Assembly: GCF_900099895.1 (NCBI RefSeq)
Contig: NZ_FNDY01000013.1
Coordinates: 1-64,000, forward strand
Direction of reading: 5' to 3'
Source of the DNA: Paenibacillus naphthalenovorans
GTDB lineage: Bacteria > Bacillota > Bacilli > Paenibacillales > NBRC-103111
DNA: 64,000 bases
In this document: positions 17,760 to 26,133 of the stretch, piece by piece
How positions within the stretch are numbered: position 1 is the stretch's first letter
Layout: every line of letters begins with the position of its first letter
The notes under the pieces: generated by a model
Told to the model about the DNA's origin: nothing
The model's database searches: none
The model's input: only the letters and a program-made list of their open reading frames with translations
Position numbers and translations under genes: made by a program

Positions 17760-18809
17760 CTACTCTTTCGAAATCTCTTTAGCTTTTTCTAGGAACTTGC
17801 CGATTTCCGGAGCCTTTGCAATCCACTTATCCTGAACCGCCTTGATGTATGGTTCAAATTCCGCTTTGTTGGTTAATTGATGCGTAGTCAGTCCAAATTT
17901 TGTGCTGGCGTTTGCGAGCAAATCTGCCTCATTCTTTTCCACATATTCAACATTGTATTTCATGGCTACATCAACCGCATCTTCTATCAGCTTTTTATCT
18001 TCATCGGACAATCCGTTCCATCTGTCTTTGTTGATCAGAATGCCGCCTGCCCAATACATATGTTTGCTCGGCGTCATGTTCTTGGCAATCTCCGTCAATT
18101 TCTCGGAAATGACCGACTCCGTATCGATATCCACACCGCCGATTACGCCGGTTTGCAGTGCCGTATACACTTCGGTTAGCGGCATTGGGGTCGGGCTGAC
18201 TTTGAGCGAAGTCAAGAAGTCAAGAATGGTTGGGCTCGGGGTCGTTCTCAGCTTAAAGTTCTCCAGATCCTTAATTCCTGTCACCGGCTTCGTAGCCAAG
18301 AAGTATCGGAAACCGGAGCTTGCATAGCCTAAGCCTTTGACATTGTCATTCGTTAATGTATCAAATAAGGCCATGGATTCCGGGCTTGTCCACAATTCGT
18401 AAGCTTGCTTGTGGTCATTCACCAGGAAAGGCATTAACCATGCGCCAAAGGCAGGGGAAGAACTGCTCAATTGAGCTGTGGTGATGATCGCCATATCCAG
18501 AGATCCGGTATTTAACTGCTGCATCATATCGGTTTCGTTACCCAATTGCCCTCCCGGGAACAATTGAACGGTAATCCGGCCGTTGGTTTTGGCCTTAAGC
18601 TCTTCACCTATTTTCCATGCCGTTTGGGCGAGTCCGCTGTTCTCCTTCGTAATGTTGGCGAATTTCAATACCAGCTTTTGTTGATTCTTCCCGTCATCAC
18701 CGCTGCTTGTCCCCCCGGCGCTCTCGCCTCCGCCACCGCATGCGGCAAGCAAGGACGCAATCATGATCCCGATTGCCGCGGTTTTAAACACTTTTTTTGT
18801 TTTTCTCAT
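17760..18809 (-). CDS. dctP: TRAP transporter substrate-binding lipoprotein (DctP)
   Basis: A 349-residue lipoprotein with lipobox LLAAC at about 20-24 and a Gly/Ser linker. DctP family hallmarks are visible: FPGGQLGNETDMMQQLNTGS, then FRYFLATKPV and the ligand-binding arginine region KLRTTPSPTILDFL. Such proteins bind carboxylates through this conserved Arg. The gene has GGAGG before its ATG, and a GntR-type operator lies about 24 bp upstream, so it probably belongs to the regulon of the GntR gene 5 kb away. The ligand is unknown, and an aromatic or keto acid would fit the neighbours. Confidence 0.9.
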   Translation of the reverse strand: MRKTKKVFKTAAIGIMIASLLAACGGGGESAGGTSSGDDGKNQQKLVLKFANITKENSGLAQTAWKIGEELKAKTNGRITVQLFPGGQLGNETDMMQQLNTGSLDMAIITTAQLSSSSPAFGAWLMPFLVNDHKQAYELWTSPESMALFDTLTNDNVKGLGYASSGFRYFLATKPVTGIKDLENFKLRTTPSPTILDFLTSLKVSPTPMPLTEVYTALQTGVIGGVDIDTESVISEKLTEIAKNMTPSKHMYWAGGILINKDRWNGLSDEDKKLIEDAVDVAMKYNVEYVEKNEADLLANASTKFGLTTHQLTNKAEFEPYIKAVQDKWIAKAPEIGKFLEKAKEISKE

Positions 18810-18832
18810 TCTGTAAGCCTCCTAACTTAATG

Positions 18833-18847
18833 TGCACACATGATACA
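18833..18847. promoter_or_regulatory. Putative GntR operator upstream of dctP
   Basis: TGCACACATGATACA, with G-T-G upstream, matches the site before the split-barrel gene (TGTATACATCATACA on the coding strand) at 12 of 15 positions. It is the weakest of the four sites. Confidence 0.45.
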
Positions 18848-18948
18848 AGAGTAAAAATAGTTCTATATACAGGGCTGGTTTAACCAGTCTGAATAGAATC
18901 CAAATCGCAGCTACCCTTCATGAAAAGGGTGTAAAAGCCAGGGTGTAA

Positions 18949-18999
18949 AAGCCCATGAGCGGAGGCAACCTGCAGCCATTAGCGGCACTCATCGGGCTT
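18949..18999 (-). terminator. Terminator-like hairpin after the small cupin gene
   Basis: The arms AAGCCCATGAG and CTCATCGGGCTT (one bulge) enclose a partly structured loop. On the minus strand it is followed by TTAC. It lies about 165 bp beyond the cupin stop, so it may end the hydroxylase operon. Confidence 0.45.
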
Positions 19000-19164
19000 C
19001 GTTCCCTTTGTCACGTTGCAATCGCAAATCTTTGCCAGGCACGTCCGTACTTCAATCCGTCATTTTCACAATAAGACCTGCTATATACCTATATCGGCAT
19101 TCCTGCTGCCTTTTTTTCTATCATTTTGACCATTTTTTGCAAATGGTTTTATCACGCATGAATT

Positions 19165-19515
19165 TTATTGGCCTTTGGAATAATAACGTACCTCAAACGT
19201 CTTACAGCCATTTGGAGATATCCAAGGGCCGTGCTTCATACCCGGAGGCCGGCAAGCTACCATTCCCGCTGTAAATTCCTGATTGAGCGTCAGGTCAATC
19301 AAGGAGCCTTCGATCACGTAAAGCTCTTCCCAAAAATCATGAATTTGCACACCGTTCGGAGTGGTGTCCGTGCCCGGTTCGAAGATAAGAATCCGTGTAG
19401 CCACTCCCGTTTCCGGGTCCTTCGCAATCACTCGTTCACTTAGACCCTTTACGTTGGTAAAAGGCTTTTGTTCAAATTTCGTATAATCGGTAAATTCCAG
19501 TTCCGGTTTTGCCAT
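19165..19515 (-). CDS. Small cupin-domain protein
   Basis: A 116-residue single cupin. Motif 1 is approximated by VQIHDFWEELYVIEGSL (His and Glu present) and motif 2 by RPPGMKHGPW (Pro-Gly and His). The metal-ligand set H-x-E and H looks retained but is less canonical than in dioxygenases, so enzyme or sensor roles are both possible. It starts 2 bp after the DUF2848 stop, in the hydroxylase operon. A role in handling a ring-cleavage or carboxylate intermediate is an inference from context. Confidence 0.75.
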   Translation of the reverse strand: MAKPELEFTDYTKFEQKPFTNVKGLSERVIAKDPETGVATRILIFEPGTDTTPNGVQIHDFWEELYVIEGSLIDLTLNQEFTAGMVACRPPGMKHGPWISPNGCKTFEVRYYSKGQ

Positions 19516-19517
19516 TG

Positions 19518-20192
19518 TTAATCCACCTCTGAGTCCTTTAAAATTTTGGTTTCATAATTTATGGTAAGTTTTCTATTGTTTATCTTATCATGAAGTTCCG
19601 CCTTGAAAATACCTCCAAAGTAAAATTTTTCAGTTTTCAAGGGAAGCGTTCCGCAATACAGTGCAATACCAGGGCTGTCATACCCGCGCTGCTTTACCAA
19701 TTCAAGCAAATCCATCGGATTCAAAAAGGCGCTAAGCGTACCTGATTGATACAGCACTTCTTCTCCGTCAACTTGAACCCAGCTGTTCAGCTCAATCTCG
19801 TCCCAGTGTTCGGAAATCGACTCAAACGTCCACAATTGCTTGGAAATGATTTTGGCGCACACCTGTTTTGACTTCTGAATCGATACGGCCTCAAGCACAC
19901 GATCGGTATGGTCACTGCCCAAACCGATATACCAGGTGCCGTCGATATCCAGCAGTACGACCTCCGCCTCGCCGCTGCTGTCATTGCCGACAACGCTGAT
20001 CACGTCAGTATTGCTTAATAATTCCGGCGCCAGGTCGTACATCATCGGAACCTGCCGGGGAGCCGGTATCCCCAATTCTTTTAATTCTTCAATATGGTGT
20101 TTGACCGCTTCCTGGTCTTTATTGGTATATCCCGCTATAACCAATCTTTGCGGTACAAAATTTAATATTTTTCTCTCGTGCTGAAATTCCAT
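19518..20192 (-). CDS. DUF2848 family protein
   Basis: A 224-residue soluble protein. The N-terminal pattern LVIAGYTNKDQEAVKHHIEE followed by GIPAPRQVPMMYDL is the DUF2848 hallmark. A GLGSDHTDRVLEA segment with Asp-His and a central FLNPMDLLELV stretch follow. DUF2848 proteins have a fold related to the fumarylacetoacetate-hydrolase group and often occur with carboxylate catabolism genes. Biochemical function is not established as far as I know. It lies between the amidase and the cupin with short gaps, so it is likely to act on a product of the HpaB-type hydroxylase pathway. Confidence 0.75.
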   Translation of the reverse strand: MEFQHERKILNFVPQRLVIAGYTNKDQEAVKHHIEELKELGIPAPRQVPMMYDLAPELLSNTDVISVVGNDSSGEAEVVLLDIDGTWYIGLGSDHTDRVLEAVSIQKSKQVCAKIISKQLWTFESISEHWDEIELNSWVQVDGEEVLYQSGTLSAFLNPMDLLELVKQRGYDSPGIALYCGTLPLKTEKFYFGGIFKAELHDKINNRKLTINYETKILKDSEVD

Positions 20193-20220
20193 GTCTGTAT
20201 CTATCCTCCCGGGTTTATCA

Positions 20221-20991
20221 TTATAAAACGCGATGTTTTAGAGAAGGGAAGACTTCACGAATTTGGTCCACTTGCTCAGGATGGATTTCAGTTTTCACAA
20301 TCGTTTCGTGTTCCCCGCCGGATGCGACAACCGTTCCCCATGGATCCACAACTCGGCTGTGGCCCCCCATGAAGACGTTTCTTGTCGTTCCGACGCAATT
20401 GCAAGAGATGAGGAAGCATTGATTCTCCAATGCTCTGGCTGAATTAAACAGCTGCCAATGCGCCAAGCGGGAATGCGGCCATGCCGATGTAACGAGCAGC
20501 AGCTTGGCGCCTGCGTCCACCTGCTTACGGTATAATTCAGGAAAGCGCAGATCATAGCAGGTGGTGAGTCCGACGCGTCCGAATTCGGTATCGTAGACTC
20601 CAATGTCTTCTCCCCGCGTCAACAATTCGCCTTCCAATGAACCATAGCGGAACAAATGGATTTTGCGGTACGTACCCACGATGGCTCCCGTCCGGTCAAA
20701 TAACACGCTCGTGTTATAATACTTATCCCCGTCTTTCTCCACAAAGCTTCCGGCAAACAAGTACGCGTTCAGTTCTTTTGCTTTTGCGGAAAAACGCTTT
20801 ACGAACGGGCCGTCCATAGGTTCGGCTTCCGCCTTGTAGCGGTCAAACGAGAAATACCCGGTAGCCCAAATCTCAGGCAGCACGATCAAATCGCTGCCCT
20901 TGGCCTGATCCAGCAGACCATCCGCCCGTTCGATTCTTTGTTCTTTCGTTTCGCTGTCCTTGATTTCTAATTGAATGGATGCTACTTTCAT
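20221..20991 (-). CDS. Carbon-nitrogen hydrolase (nitrilase superfamily, omega-amidase-like)
   Basis: A 256-residue hydrolase with the complete Glu-Lys-Cys catalytic set: Glu in IVLPEIWATGYF (about 40), Lys in TYRKIHLFRYGSLEGE (about 107), and Cys in VGLTTCYDLRFPELYR (about 146). The second conserved Glu follows RKIHLF. Length and motif wording fit the Nit2/omega-amidase branch, which hydrolyses amides of short dicarboxylates. In an operon with a hydroxylase and DUF2848 it may deamidate a ring-opened N-containing intermediate. This would suit an N-heterocycle or amide substrate, but that is inference. Confidence 0.85.
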   Translation of the reverse strand: MKVASIQLEIKDSETKEQRIERADGLLDQAKGSDLIVLPEIWATGYFSFDRYKAEAEPMDGPFVKRFSAKAKELNAYLFAGSFVEKDGDKYYNTSVLFDRTGAIVGTYRKIHLFRYGSLEGELLTRGEDIGVYDTEFGRVGLTTCYDLRFPELYRKQVDAGAKLLLVTSAWPHSRLAHWQLFNSARALENQCFLISCNCVGTTRNVFMGGHSRVVDPWGTVVASGGEHETIVKTEIHPEQVDQIREVFPSLKHRVL

Positions 20992-21025
20992 GCCCTCAGT
21001 TCCTTTCTGTTAAGCAGATCCGGAA

Positions 21026-22501
21026 TTATCCTACCTCGATTTCTTTTTCCGTTTTTGCCGTTTCATTCCCAGGCAGCCCGTAGCTTGCCAGGAAGCGGTC
21101 AACGATAGCAACCGGCTCTCCGTATCCGTAATTGCGGAACGAGTACCCTTTAACCACAAACGGAGCTCCGTTGTAGAACATTTCGTACTGCTGGTGGCGT
21201 CCGCCGAACTCAGATCCGATAATGTCCCAGGCCAATTTGAACAGTTTTACTTTTTCCTCCCCTTTGGCCCCTGTGGAGGAACGGATATATTTTCTCATGT
21301 CGTCTTTCGTTTCAGGGTTTATCATTTCCTTATAGGAGGAAGGCACCTGCAGTACGCCGCCGCCTACCAATTCTCTCAAGATGCGGATAACAGACGAATA
21401 AATGGTATCCTGCATCCCTACGACGCCATACAGATAACGCGCATTCGGGCGGGCTACGCCGTTCTTATCGATGCTGCACTGATATTCCGAGGCCATCAGC
21501 ATGCCTTCCACCATGGCCGCTTGCGACGCCAGCTCCCCAAGCCGCTCCTGAACCTGCGGGAATTTATCGGTACCGTTCATTTCCGTTACTTTCCTCGCCA
21601 CGCCGATCACGAACTTCAGCTTGGCGGACAAGCGGGTTTGCGCCTGGTTGTTGCCCAGGACGTGAGCAGGCGTTCCGTGGAACTGCGCGCGGGTTGCTTC
21701 GATGTCTTTGTACACGAATACGTGCTCCCAAGGGATAAACACATCCTCAAATACAACAAGCGAATCGCTCTCATCATACTGCGTCGACAACGGATAATCG
21801 AAAGTGCTCGGCTTGTCGGCTGCGAAGCTGGGACGGGCATAAAGCTTCAGTCCCGGTGCATCCATCGGCACGACGAACGAAATCGCATAATCCTCGTCTC
21901 CCGGACGCAGCGGTGTAATGCAGCTGCAGAACAAATAGTTGCTGACGGCCGAGCTTGTGCCGAGCATTTGCGAGCCGCGCACGACAATACCGTCTTCTCT
22001 TTCCTCGTATACACCTACCGGCAGGAACTTCTCTTCCTGTTCGTTGGCTGCTTTGCTGCGGTCAATTTGCGGTGGAATGATGACGTAAGTGACGAACAGA
22101 TCGTTGTCCCTTGCATATTTGTAAAAATCAATCACATACTTGGCACGGTCGCCGAATACCTCGGGATGGCTCGCGAACCCTGCCAGGAAACTGGCCACAT
22201 GATCCGGGCTGCGTCCGGCAAAACCGCAGGTGGCTTCCGCCCATTTATACATTGCCTCACGGCGTGCAGCCAAATCCTCTCTGCTTCTTGGAATCATAAA
22301 CATCTTGTTGGCAACCGTACCGTCTTCCGTTGTGTACGTCATGCCGTTAGCCGGATCGGCGGACATATCGTACATCTTGGAGAAGGTGTTCACGATTCCT
22401 GCGAATGCCGGGTGGGTCGTCACATCTTTTACACGCTCTCCCCCGATATAAATGGTTCTGTTATCCTTCAGAGATTCTACATATTGTTTGCCGTTTCTCA
22501 T
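21026..22501 (-). CDS. HpaB-family FADH2-dependent hydroxylase (4-hydroxyphenylacetate 3-monooxygenase type)
   Basis: A 491-residue protein of the 4-HPA 3-hydroxylase oxygenase family. The N-terminal MRNGKQYVESLKDNRTIYI and MYKWAEATCGFAGRSPDHV are characteristic, and LFCSCITP followed by the AISFVVPMDAPGL and WEHVFVYKDIE regions matches the ACAD-like fold. These enzymes ortho-hydroxylate phenols using FADH2 from a separate reductase. The 4-hydroxybutyryl-CoA dehydratase branch looks less likely because its iron-sulfur Cys pattern is not evident. An operator of the local GntR regulator lies about 50 bp upstream, so the substrate is probably the one imported by the TRAP system. The exact phenol is unknown. 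Confidence 0.85.
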   Translation of the reverse strand: MRNGKQYVESLKDNRTIYIGGERVKDVTTHPAFAGIVNTFSKMYDMSADPANGMTYTTEDGTVANKMFMIPRSREDLAARREAMYKWAEATCGFAGRSPDHVASFLAGFASHPEVFGDRAKYVIDFYKYARDNDLFVTYVIIPPQIDRSKAANEQEEKFLPVGVYEEREDGIVVRGSQMLGTSSAVSNYLFCSCITPLRPGDEDYAISFVVPMDAPGLKLYARPSFAADKPSTFDYPLSTQYDESDSLVVFEDVFIPWEHVFVYKDIEATRAQFHGTPAHVLGNNQAQTRLSAKLKFVIGVARKVTEMNGTDKFPQVQERLGELASQAAMVEGMLMASEYQCSIDKNGVARPNARYLYGVVGMQDTIYSSVIRILRELVGGGVLQVPSSYKEMINPETKDDMRKYIRSSTGAKGEEKVKLFKLAWDIIGSEFGGRHQQYEMFYNGAPFVVKGYSFRNYGYGEPVAIVDRFLASYGLPGNETAKTEKEIEVG

Positions 22502-22553
22502 GCTTTTGATCTTCCTTTCCGAAGGTAAATATATATTTTTGAATTTTGTACAC

Positions 22554-22568
22554 TGTGTGATGTATACA
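22554..22568. promoter_or_regulatory. Putative GntR operator upstream of the HpaB-type gene
   Basis: TGTGTGATGTATACA on the plus strand (coding-strand TGTATACATCACACA). A second half-site, TGTACA, lies 6 bp to the left. It matches the site before the next gene upstream at 14 of 15 positions. Confidence 0.6.
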
Positions 22569-22581
22569 CTGATAACGATAA

Positions 22582-23034
22582 TTAAGCGTTATAGATGGCC
22601 TCTTTGACCTCAGTATCGAGTTTTTTGACCAGGTCAGCATTATATGTTTTAACAAATTCAAGCTTCGTAGTGATTTTCCCGCCGTAGAAAATAATATCTC
22701 TGATTCCTTCTACCTGTACTTCAATCAAGGCAAGCTTCAAGGTCAGCCCTTCGGTTTTGGCTACTTTGACAGAAGCTTTTCCCGTTAAGGAGAATACGGA
22801 CTCTTGAGCAGTAAAATTCAAAAGCACCGCAGGATCTTGTTCAATGATTTTGATGAAATCGGACTTAGCGTCGATCGCAAAACGAATCGTTGTTGCGTTT
22901 ACGGCATACACCCAAGACAAAGCCGTCGAATAAATAGCCCCGCTTTCCTTCTCAACCACATTAAGCAGCACGATGTTGTTTCCCTGCAGCGCATCCACCA
23001 TTTCGGGAGTCAATTCCGTTAAAACTTTTGACAT
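22582..23034 (-). CDS. Split-barrel flavoprotein (pyridoxamine 5'-phosphate oxidase-like)
   Basis: A 150-residue single-domain protein. The segments STALSWVYAVNATTIRFAID, FIKIIEQDPAVLLNF and FSLTGKASVKVAKTE trace the FMN-binding split barrel. The start MSKVLTELTPEMVDALQ has AGGAG upstream. It shares direction and an operator motif with the HpaB-type hydroxylase gene. HpaB enzymes need a reduced-flavin supplier. This protein could be the reductase or flavin carrier, but the typical HpaC fold is different in detail, so that role is only a guess. Confidence 0.7.
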   Translation of the reverse strand: MSKVLTELTPEMVDALQGNNIVLLNVVEKESGAIYSTALSWVYAVNATTIRFAIDAKSDFIKIIEQDPAVLLNFTAQESVFSLTGKASVKVAKTEGLTLKLALIEVQVEGIRDIIFYGGKITTKLEFVKTYNADLVKKLDTEVKEAIYNA

Positions 23035-23139
23035 GGCATTCCTCTCCTTTTTGGAATATCAGATCTATAGGCATTTTATAAATCAACAGTGTAATAAAAC
23101 AGCGGGCTTTGGAGCAAAATAGGAAAGGATTTCGTCCAC

Positions 23140-23154
23140 TGTATGATGTATACA
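23140..23154. promoter_or_regulatory. Putative GntR operator upstream of the split-barrel gene
   Basis: TGTATGATGTATACA, which read on the coding strand is TGTAT-ACATC-ATACA, an inverted repeat with 5-bp arms. This is the most symmetrical of the four sites. Confidence 0.65.
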
Positions 23155-23381
23155 CAAAAATTTTGTCGTTTTTAATCTTAACTTAGTGACTTATGTTATG
23201 GGATAAATAGTAATATAGTTCGATTTTGTTGTCAATATTTTTTTCGCTTGAATGTTATGTTATATCACATGTACTCGTTTTTTTGGATTTTTTGTCGAAT
23301 AACGTCAAATATTTTCCCATATTGACGACGCTTACAAAATAGAATGTTCAAATTTTTCCATTTTTACTATTTTAATAAAAT

Positions 23382-23430
23382 ACAGAATTTTCAAGCTCAC
23401 TAAAGCGTTAGTTGAACTGAGAAATTCTGT
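23382..23430 (-). terminator. Terminator hairpin of the gntR gene
   Basis: Outer arms ACAGAATTT / AAATTCTGT and an inner CTAA / TTAG stem form a 49-bp imperfect hairpin. On the minus strand ATTTTATT follows. Confidence 0.55.
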
Positions 23431-23491
23431 ATCAGGTTTGAAGAGATTCCGACAGAAAAAAGCTTCCAGCGGATCTCCAGTTTTTCTTAAT

Positions 23492-24151
23492 CTACTTTTT
23501 CCAGGATTCCTTGGTCTTACTCAAATGATGGATCATGGCTTTAGCTGCCAAATCCGAATTTTTCTTTTCCATACAAAGAATAATATATTCGTGTTCCGAT
23601 AAAACCTCCCTCATCCGATTTCTTTTTTTAATCGCTCTCAGACCAATCAATTGAGATAAATTGTGCAAGTTCAATAATACCTGCTCAATCAAGTGGTAAT
23701 CTGCAAATCGGGTTAAAGTGATATGGAAGGTTTGGTCCAGGCTGATAAATGAAATTTCATCATCCTTCTCCATGGCTTCCTGCTGATTTTGATAAATTTG
23801 TCTTAGCTGCTCCAATTGCTCAGGTGTGATCGTTTCGGTTAATTTCTTAATGACCTCACCCTCAATGGTGGTTCTAAGCAAAAAGATTTGTTCGGCTTCG
23901 CTTTCCGTTACGTTCCGCACAGCCATCCCTTTTCTGGGAATCGTAACAATTAAGCCTTCTTTTAATAAATCTTGAAGCGCTTCCCGAACAGGAGTGCGAG
24001 AAGTATTCAGCAGTTCGGCCAGCTTCACCTCCGTGAATATTTCTTCTGAAGAAATATACCCATTTAAAATGACATCCTTAATTTCGTTATATGCTCTCTC
24101 TTTGGTTGTAATTTGTTTATCGATGGGTTTCAGATTAAAACTAGGCATCAT
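23492..24151 (-). CDS. GntR-family (FCD) transcriptional regulator
   Basis: About 219 residues from one of two adjacent ATGs (24151 or 24148). The longer frame to 24217 crosses the operator and adds unlike residues. The N-terminal winged helix runs over about 10-80 (RAYNEIKDVILNGYI, then LAELLNTSRTPVREALQDLL). The C-terminal helical FCD domain starts near FLLRTTIEGEVIKKL and has conserved residues including H in DQTFHITLTRFA and in SEHEYIILC. FCD regulators bind small carboxylates and usually repress. An operator of the same type as those at the hydroxylase and TRAP genes lies about 23 bp upstream, supporting autoregulation. Confidence 0.88.
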   Translation of the reverse strand: MMPSFNLKPIDKQITTKERAYNEIKDVILNGYISSEEIFTEVKLAELLNTSRTPVREALQDLLKEGLIVTIPRKGMAVRNVTESEAEQIFLLRTTIEGEVIKKLTETITPEQLEQLRQIYQNQQEAMEKDDEISFISLDQTFHITLTRFADYHLIEQVLLNLHNLSQLIGLRAIKKRNRMREVLSEHEYIILCMEKKNSDLAAKAMIHHLSKTKESWKK

Positions 24152-24173
24152 TAACCACACTTTCTTTTCTTTG

Positions 24174-24188
24174 TGTATACATTGTACA
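24174..24188. promoter_or_regulatory. Putative GntR operator upstream of the gntR gene
   Basis: TGTATACATTGTACA, with the same TGTAT-N5-RTACA layout as the sites at 22554 and 23140, in opposite orientation to them relative to transcription. A third GTACAC element follows. Confidence 0.6.
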
Positions 24189-24306
24189 TTATACGGTACA
24201 CGTCTTATGTTAGTCAATCGTTTTCAAAAGTCGCCTTAAATTCTTTTTTTCGTATGTTCAATCTACACCCTGCCGTTTCGGGATCCTATCGAAATCTTCT
24301 TAACAT

Positions 24307-24349
24307 ACGACGCGTCGAGGCACCGTTTCCGGGCACCTCGACGCGTCGT
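24307..24349. terminator. Strong terminator after the E3 gene
   Basis: A perfect 14-bp stem (ACGACGCGTCGAGG and complement) with a 15-nt loop. It lies between the stop of the dihydrolipoyl dehydrogenase gene and the gntR start, ending the complex operon. T-rich runs follow on the plus strand. Confidence 0.8.
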
Positions 24350-24374
24350 ATTTCATCTTTACTTTTGAGCTATA

Positions 24375-25772
24375 TTACATCGAATGAATTCCTAACCCCA
24401 GCGCATTTTCGGCTGCCTCCATGATCATTTCCCCAAGCGTTGGATGAGCATGAATCGTCAAAGCCACATCTTCAAGCGTCGCTCCCATTTCAATAGCCAA
24501 TCCCACCTCGGCTATCAAATTTGATGCTTCAGGACCTACAATTTGAGCGCCGATCACTACGCCCTCCTTCTTATCGGCAATCAGGGTCACCGATCCTTCC
24601 GCTATATGCAGGGACAAGGCTCTGCCGTTGGCTGCATAAGAAAATTTCCCTACCCTGGTTTCAATCCCTTGGTCGTTGGCTTCTTTTTCCAATATGCCCA
24701 CCACAGCGATTTCAGGATCCGAGAACACAACCGCAGGAATACAACGGTAATCGACCACACTTCCCCTGCCGGCAATCACTTCCGCTGCTGCCTTTCCTTC
24801 ATAAGAAGCTTTGTGTGCCAAAGCAGGGCCGGGAACAATATCGCCTATGGCATAAATATGGGATACGTTTGTTCTGCACTGGCGATCCACAGCGATCAAT
24901 TTTTTGTCATTTACTTGTATGCCCGCCGCTTCCAAACCTAATTGATCCGTGTTGGGCTTGCGTCCAACCGTAACCAATACATAATCGGCTGTGAGTTGTT
25001 TTTCCTCCCCCGCTGCTTCAAAAGTGACGGTGACCTCATGATTCTTTTCCGAGCAATGTTTAGCAAACGCCTTGGTATATACATCCACGTTCGCCTTTTT
25101 CAAATTTCGGTTCACTGTGCTTACTAAACGTTTGTCAAAGCCGGGCAGGATGGAGGCTCCGCCCTCAAGAATGGTAACCTTTGTGCCGAATTTGGCAAAA
25201 GCTTGACCCAGTTCAATTCCTATGTATCCGCCGCCGACCACGGCCAGCCGTTTAGGCACTTCTTCCAAATTCAATGCAGCTGTTGATGAAAGAACTCTTT
25301 GACTGAACGGCAAATCGGGCAGCTCCATCGGCCGGGAGCCCGCTGCAAGAATACAATGCTGAAAATGGTAATGGTCGGAGCCGTTTGCATGGGTAACGAC
25401 AATTTCGTTCTTGCTGACGAAGCGGGCTTCGCCTTGGATGACTTCAATCTGATGTCCTTTCAGTAAACTGCTTACGCCGCCGGTCAGTCTGTCAATCACG
25501 CTCCGCTTCCACTTCTGCACTTTGGCATAATTTAGTTTGACATGATCGGCATCGATTTCAATGCCCATTTCCTGATAGCGTGACACATTTTGATAGGCTT
25601 CAGCCGCCGAGATTAGCGCTTTGGAAGGAATACAGCCTACGTTCAGGCAGACTCCCCCCAGATTCTCTTTCTCAATCACCGTCACTTTTTTACCTAATTG
25701 GGCCGCGCGGATGGCTGCCGTATATCCTCCGGGACCCGCACCGATCACCACGACATCAAGCTCAAGAGCCAT
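24375..25772 (-). CDS. lpdA: Dihydrolipoyl dehydrogenase (E3)
   Basis: A 465-residue flavoprotein. FAD motif VVIGAGPGGYTAAIRAAQLG, redox disulfide GGVCLNVGCIPSK (Cys about 41 and 46), NAD motif LAVVGGGYIGIELGQAFAKFG, second FAD contact TNVSHIYAIGDI, and the active-site His-Glu in IHAHPTLGEMI. It reoxidises lipoyl groups of E2 to yield NADH. It ends the 2-oxoacid dehydrogenase complex operon. A decayed stretch separates it from the E2 gene, so it may have been moved or may depend on readthrough. Confidence 0.93.
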   Translation of the reverse strand: MALELDVVVIGAGPGGYTAAIRAAQLGKKVTVIEKENLGGVCLNVGCIPSKALISAAEAYQNVSRYQEMGIEIDADHVKLNYAKVQKWKRSVIDRLTGGVSSLLKGHQIEVIQGEARFVSKNEIVVTHANGSDHYHFQHCILAAGSRPMELPDLPFSQRVLSSTAALNLEEVPKRLAVVGGGYIGIELGQAFAKFGTKVTILEGGASILPGFDKRLVSTVNRNLKKANVDVYTKAFAKHCSEKNHEVTVTFEAAGEEKQLTADYVLVTVGRKPNTDQLGLEAAGIQVNDKKLIAVDRQCRTNVSHIYAIGDIVPGPALAHKASYEGKAAAEVIAGRGSVVDYRCIPAVVFSDPEIAVVGILEKEANDQGIETRVGKFSYAANGRALSLHIAEGSVTLIADKKEGVVIGAQIVGPEASNLIAEVGLAIEMGATLEDVALTIHAHPTLGEMIMEAAENALGLGIHSM

Positions 25773-25849
25773 CTTTCACTCCTCCGTTCCTATTTAAATA
25801 TTTTTCCAATTTTTGAAATAAAATAGAAGATAGCACAGATACAACCAAC

Positions 25850-26100
25850 CCGTTCGCGATAATGTTGCCTGCAATAGGATGGAGCTGCCTGCAGCATCAT
25901 AAATATCCCGAGAGAGCTCTGTTTTTTGTACCAGTGCCATCGATTGAATGCTGACCACGATATGGGTTAACATAATCGAACCTGTTGAAGCGAAGCCGCA
26001 CCAACCATGAAGAAGGTATTGCTCAAAAAAACGGAAGTGTCCGATGCATTGAGGTTAAACAAATGCGCAATGGATAACACCCCTTTAATCCGCAAATGGC
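25850..26100 (-). pseudogene. Possible decayed membrane-protein remnant
   Basis: The minus strand gives coherent hydrophobic pieces in shifting frames: KGVLSIAHLFNLNASDTS, then FFMVGAAS, then a frame change to STGSIMLTHIVVSIQSMALV, and finally IIANGLVVSVLSSILFQKLE. This looks like a transporter fragment with frameshifts, wedged between the E2 and E3 genes. I cannot name the family. It may instead be non-coding. Confidence 0.35.
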
Positions 26101-26103
26101 CAG

Positions 26104-26133
26104 AAACCAGGCAAGTCTTTAACTGCCTGGTTT
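26104..26133 (-). terminator. Hairpin after the E2 gene
   Basis: A perfect 10-bp stem AAACCAGGCA / TGCCTGGTTT, 20 bp beyond the E2 stop. The T run on the minus strand is short (TTTCTGG), so termination may be partial. Confidence 0.55.

Larger units (their letters stand above)
18810..19164. other. Intergenic region between the cupin gene and dctP, 355 bp
   Basis: It holds the dctP operator, a tandem pair of 13-bp repeats (GGGTGTAAAAGCC at 18927-18939 and 18941-18953) and a terminator-like hairpin. No coding frame is supported. Confidence 0.5.
23035..23491. other. AT-rich intergenic region, 457 bp
   Basis: It holds the second GntR operator (23140-23154), the promoter for the hydroxylase operon and a terminator hairpin for the gntR gene. 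The rest is very AT-rich without a supported coding frame. Confidence 0.5.

Noticed and set aside
18927-18953. Tandem 13-bp repeats as a possible repeat array
   Set aside because: Only two copies occur, so this is a small local duplication and not an array.
21194-22528. Long plus-strand open frame opposite the HpaB-type gene
   Set aside because: It is antisense to a clear protein family member, has no family features and has a Cys/His/Arg-rich composition typical of shadow frames.
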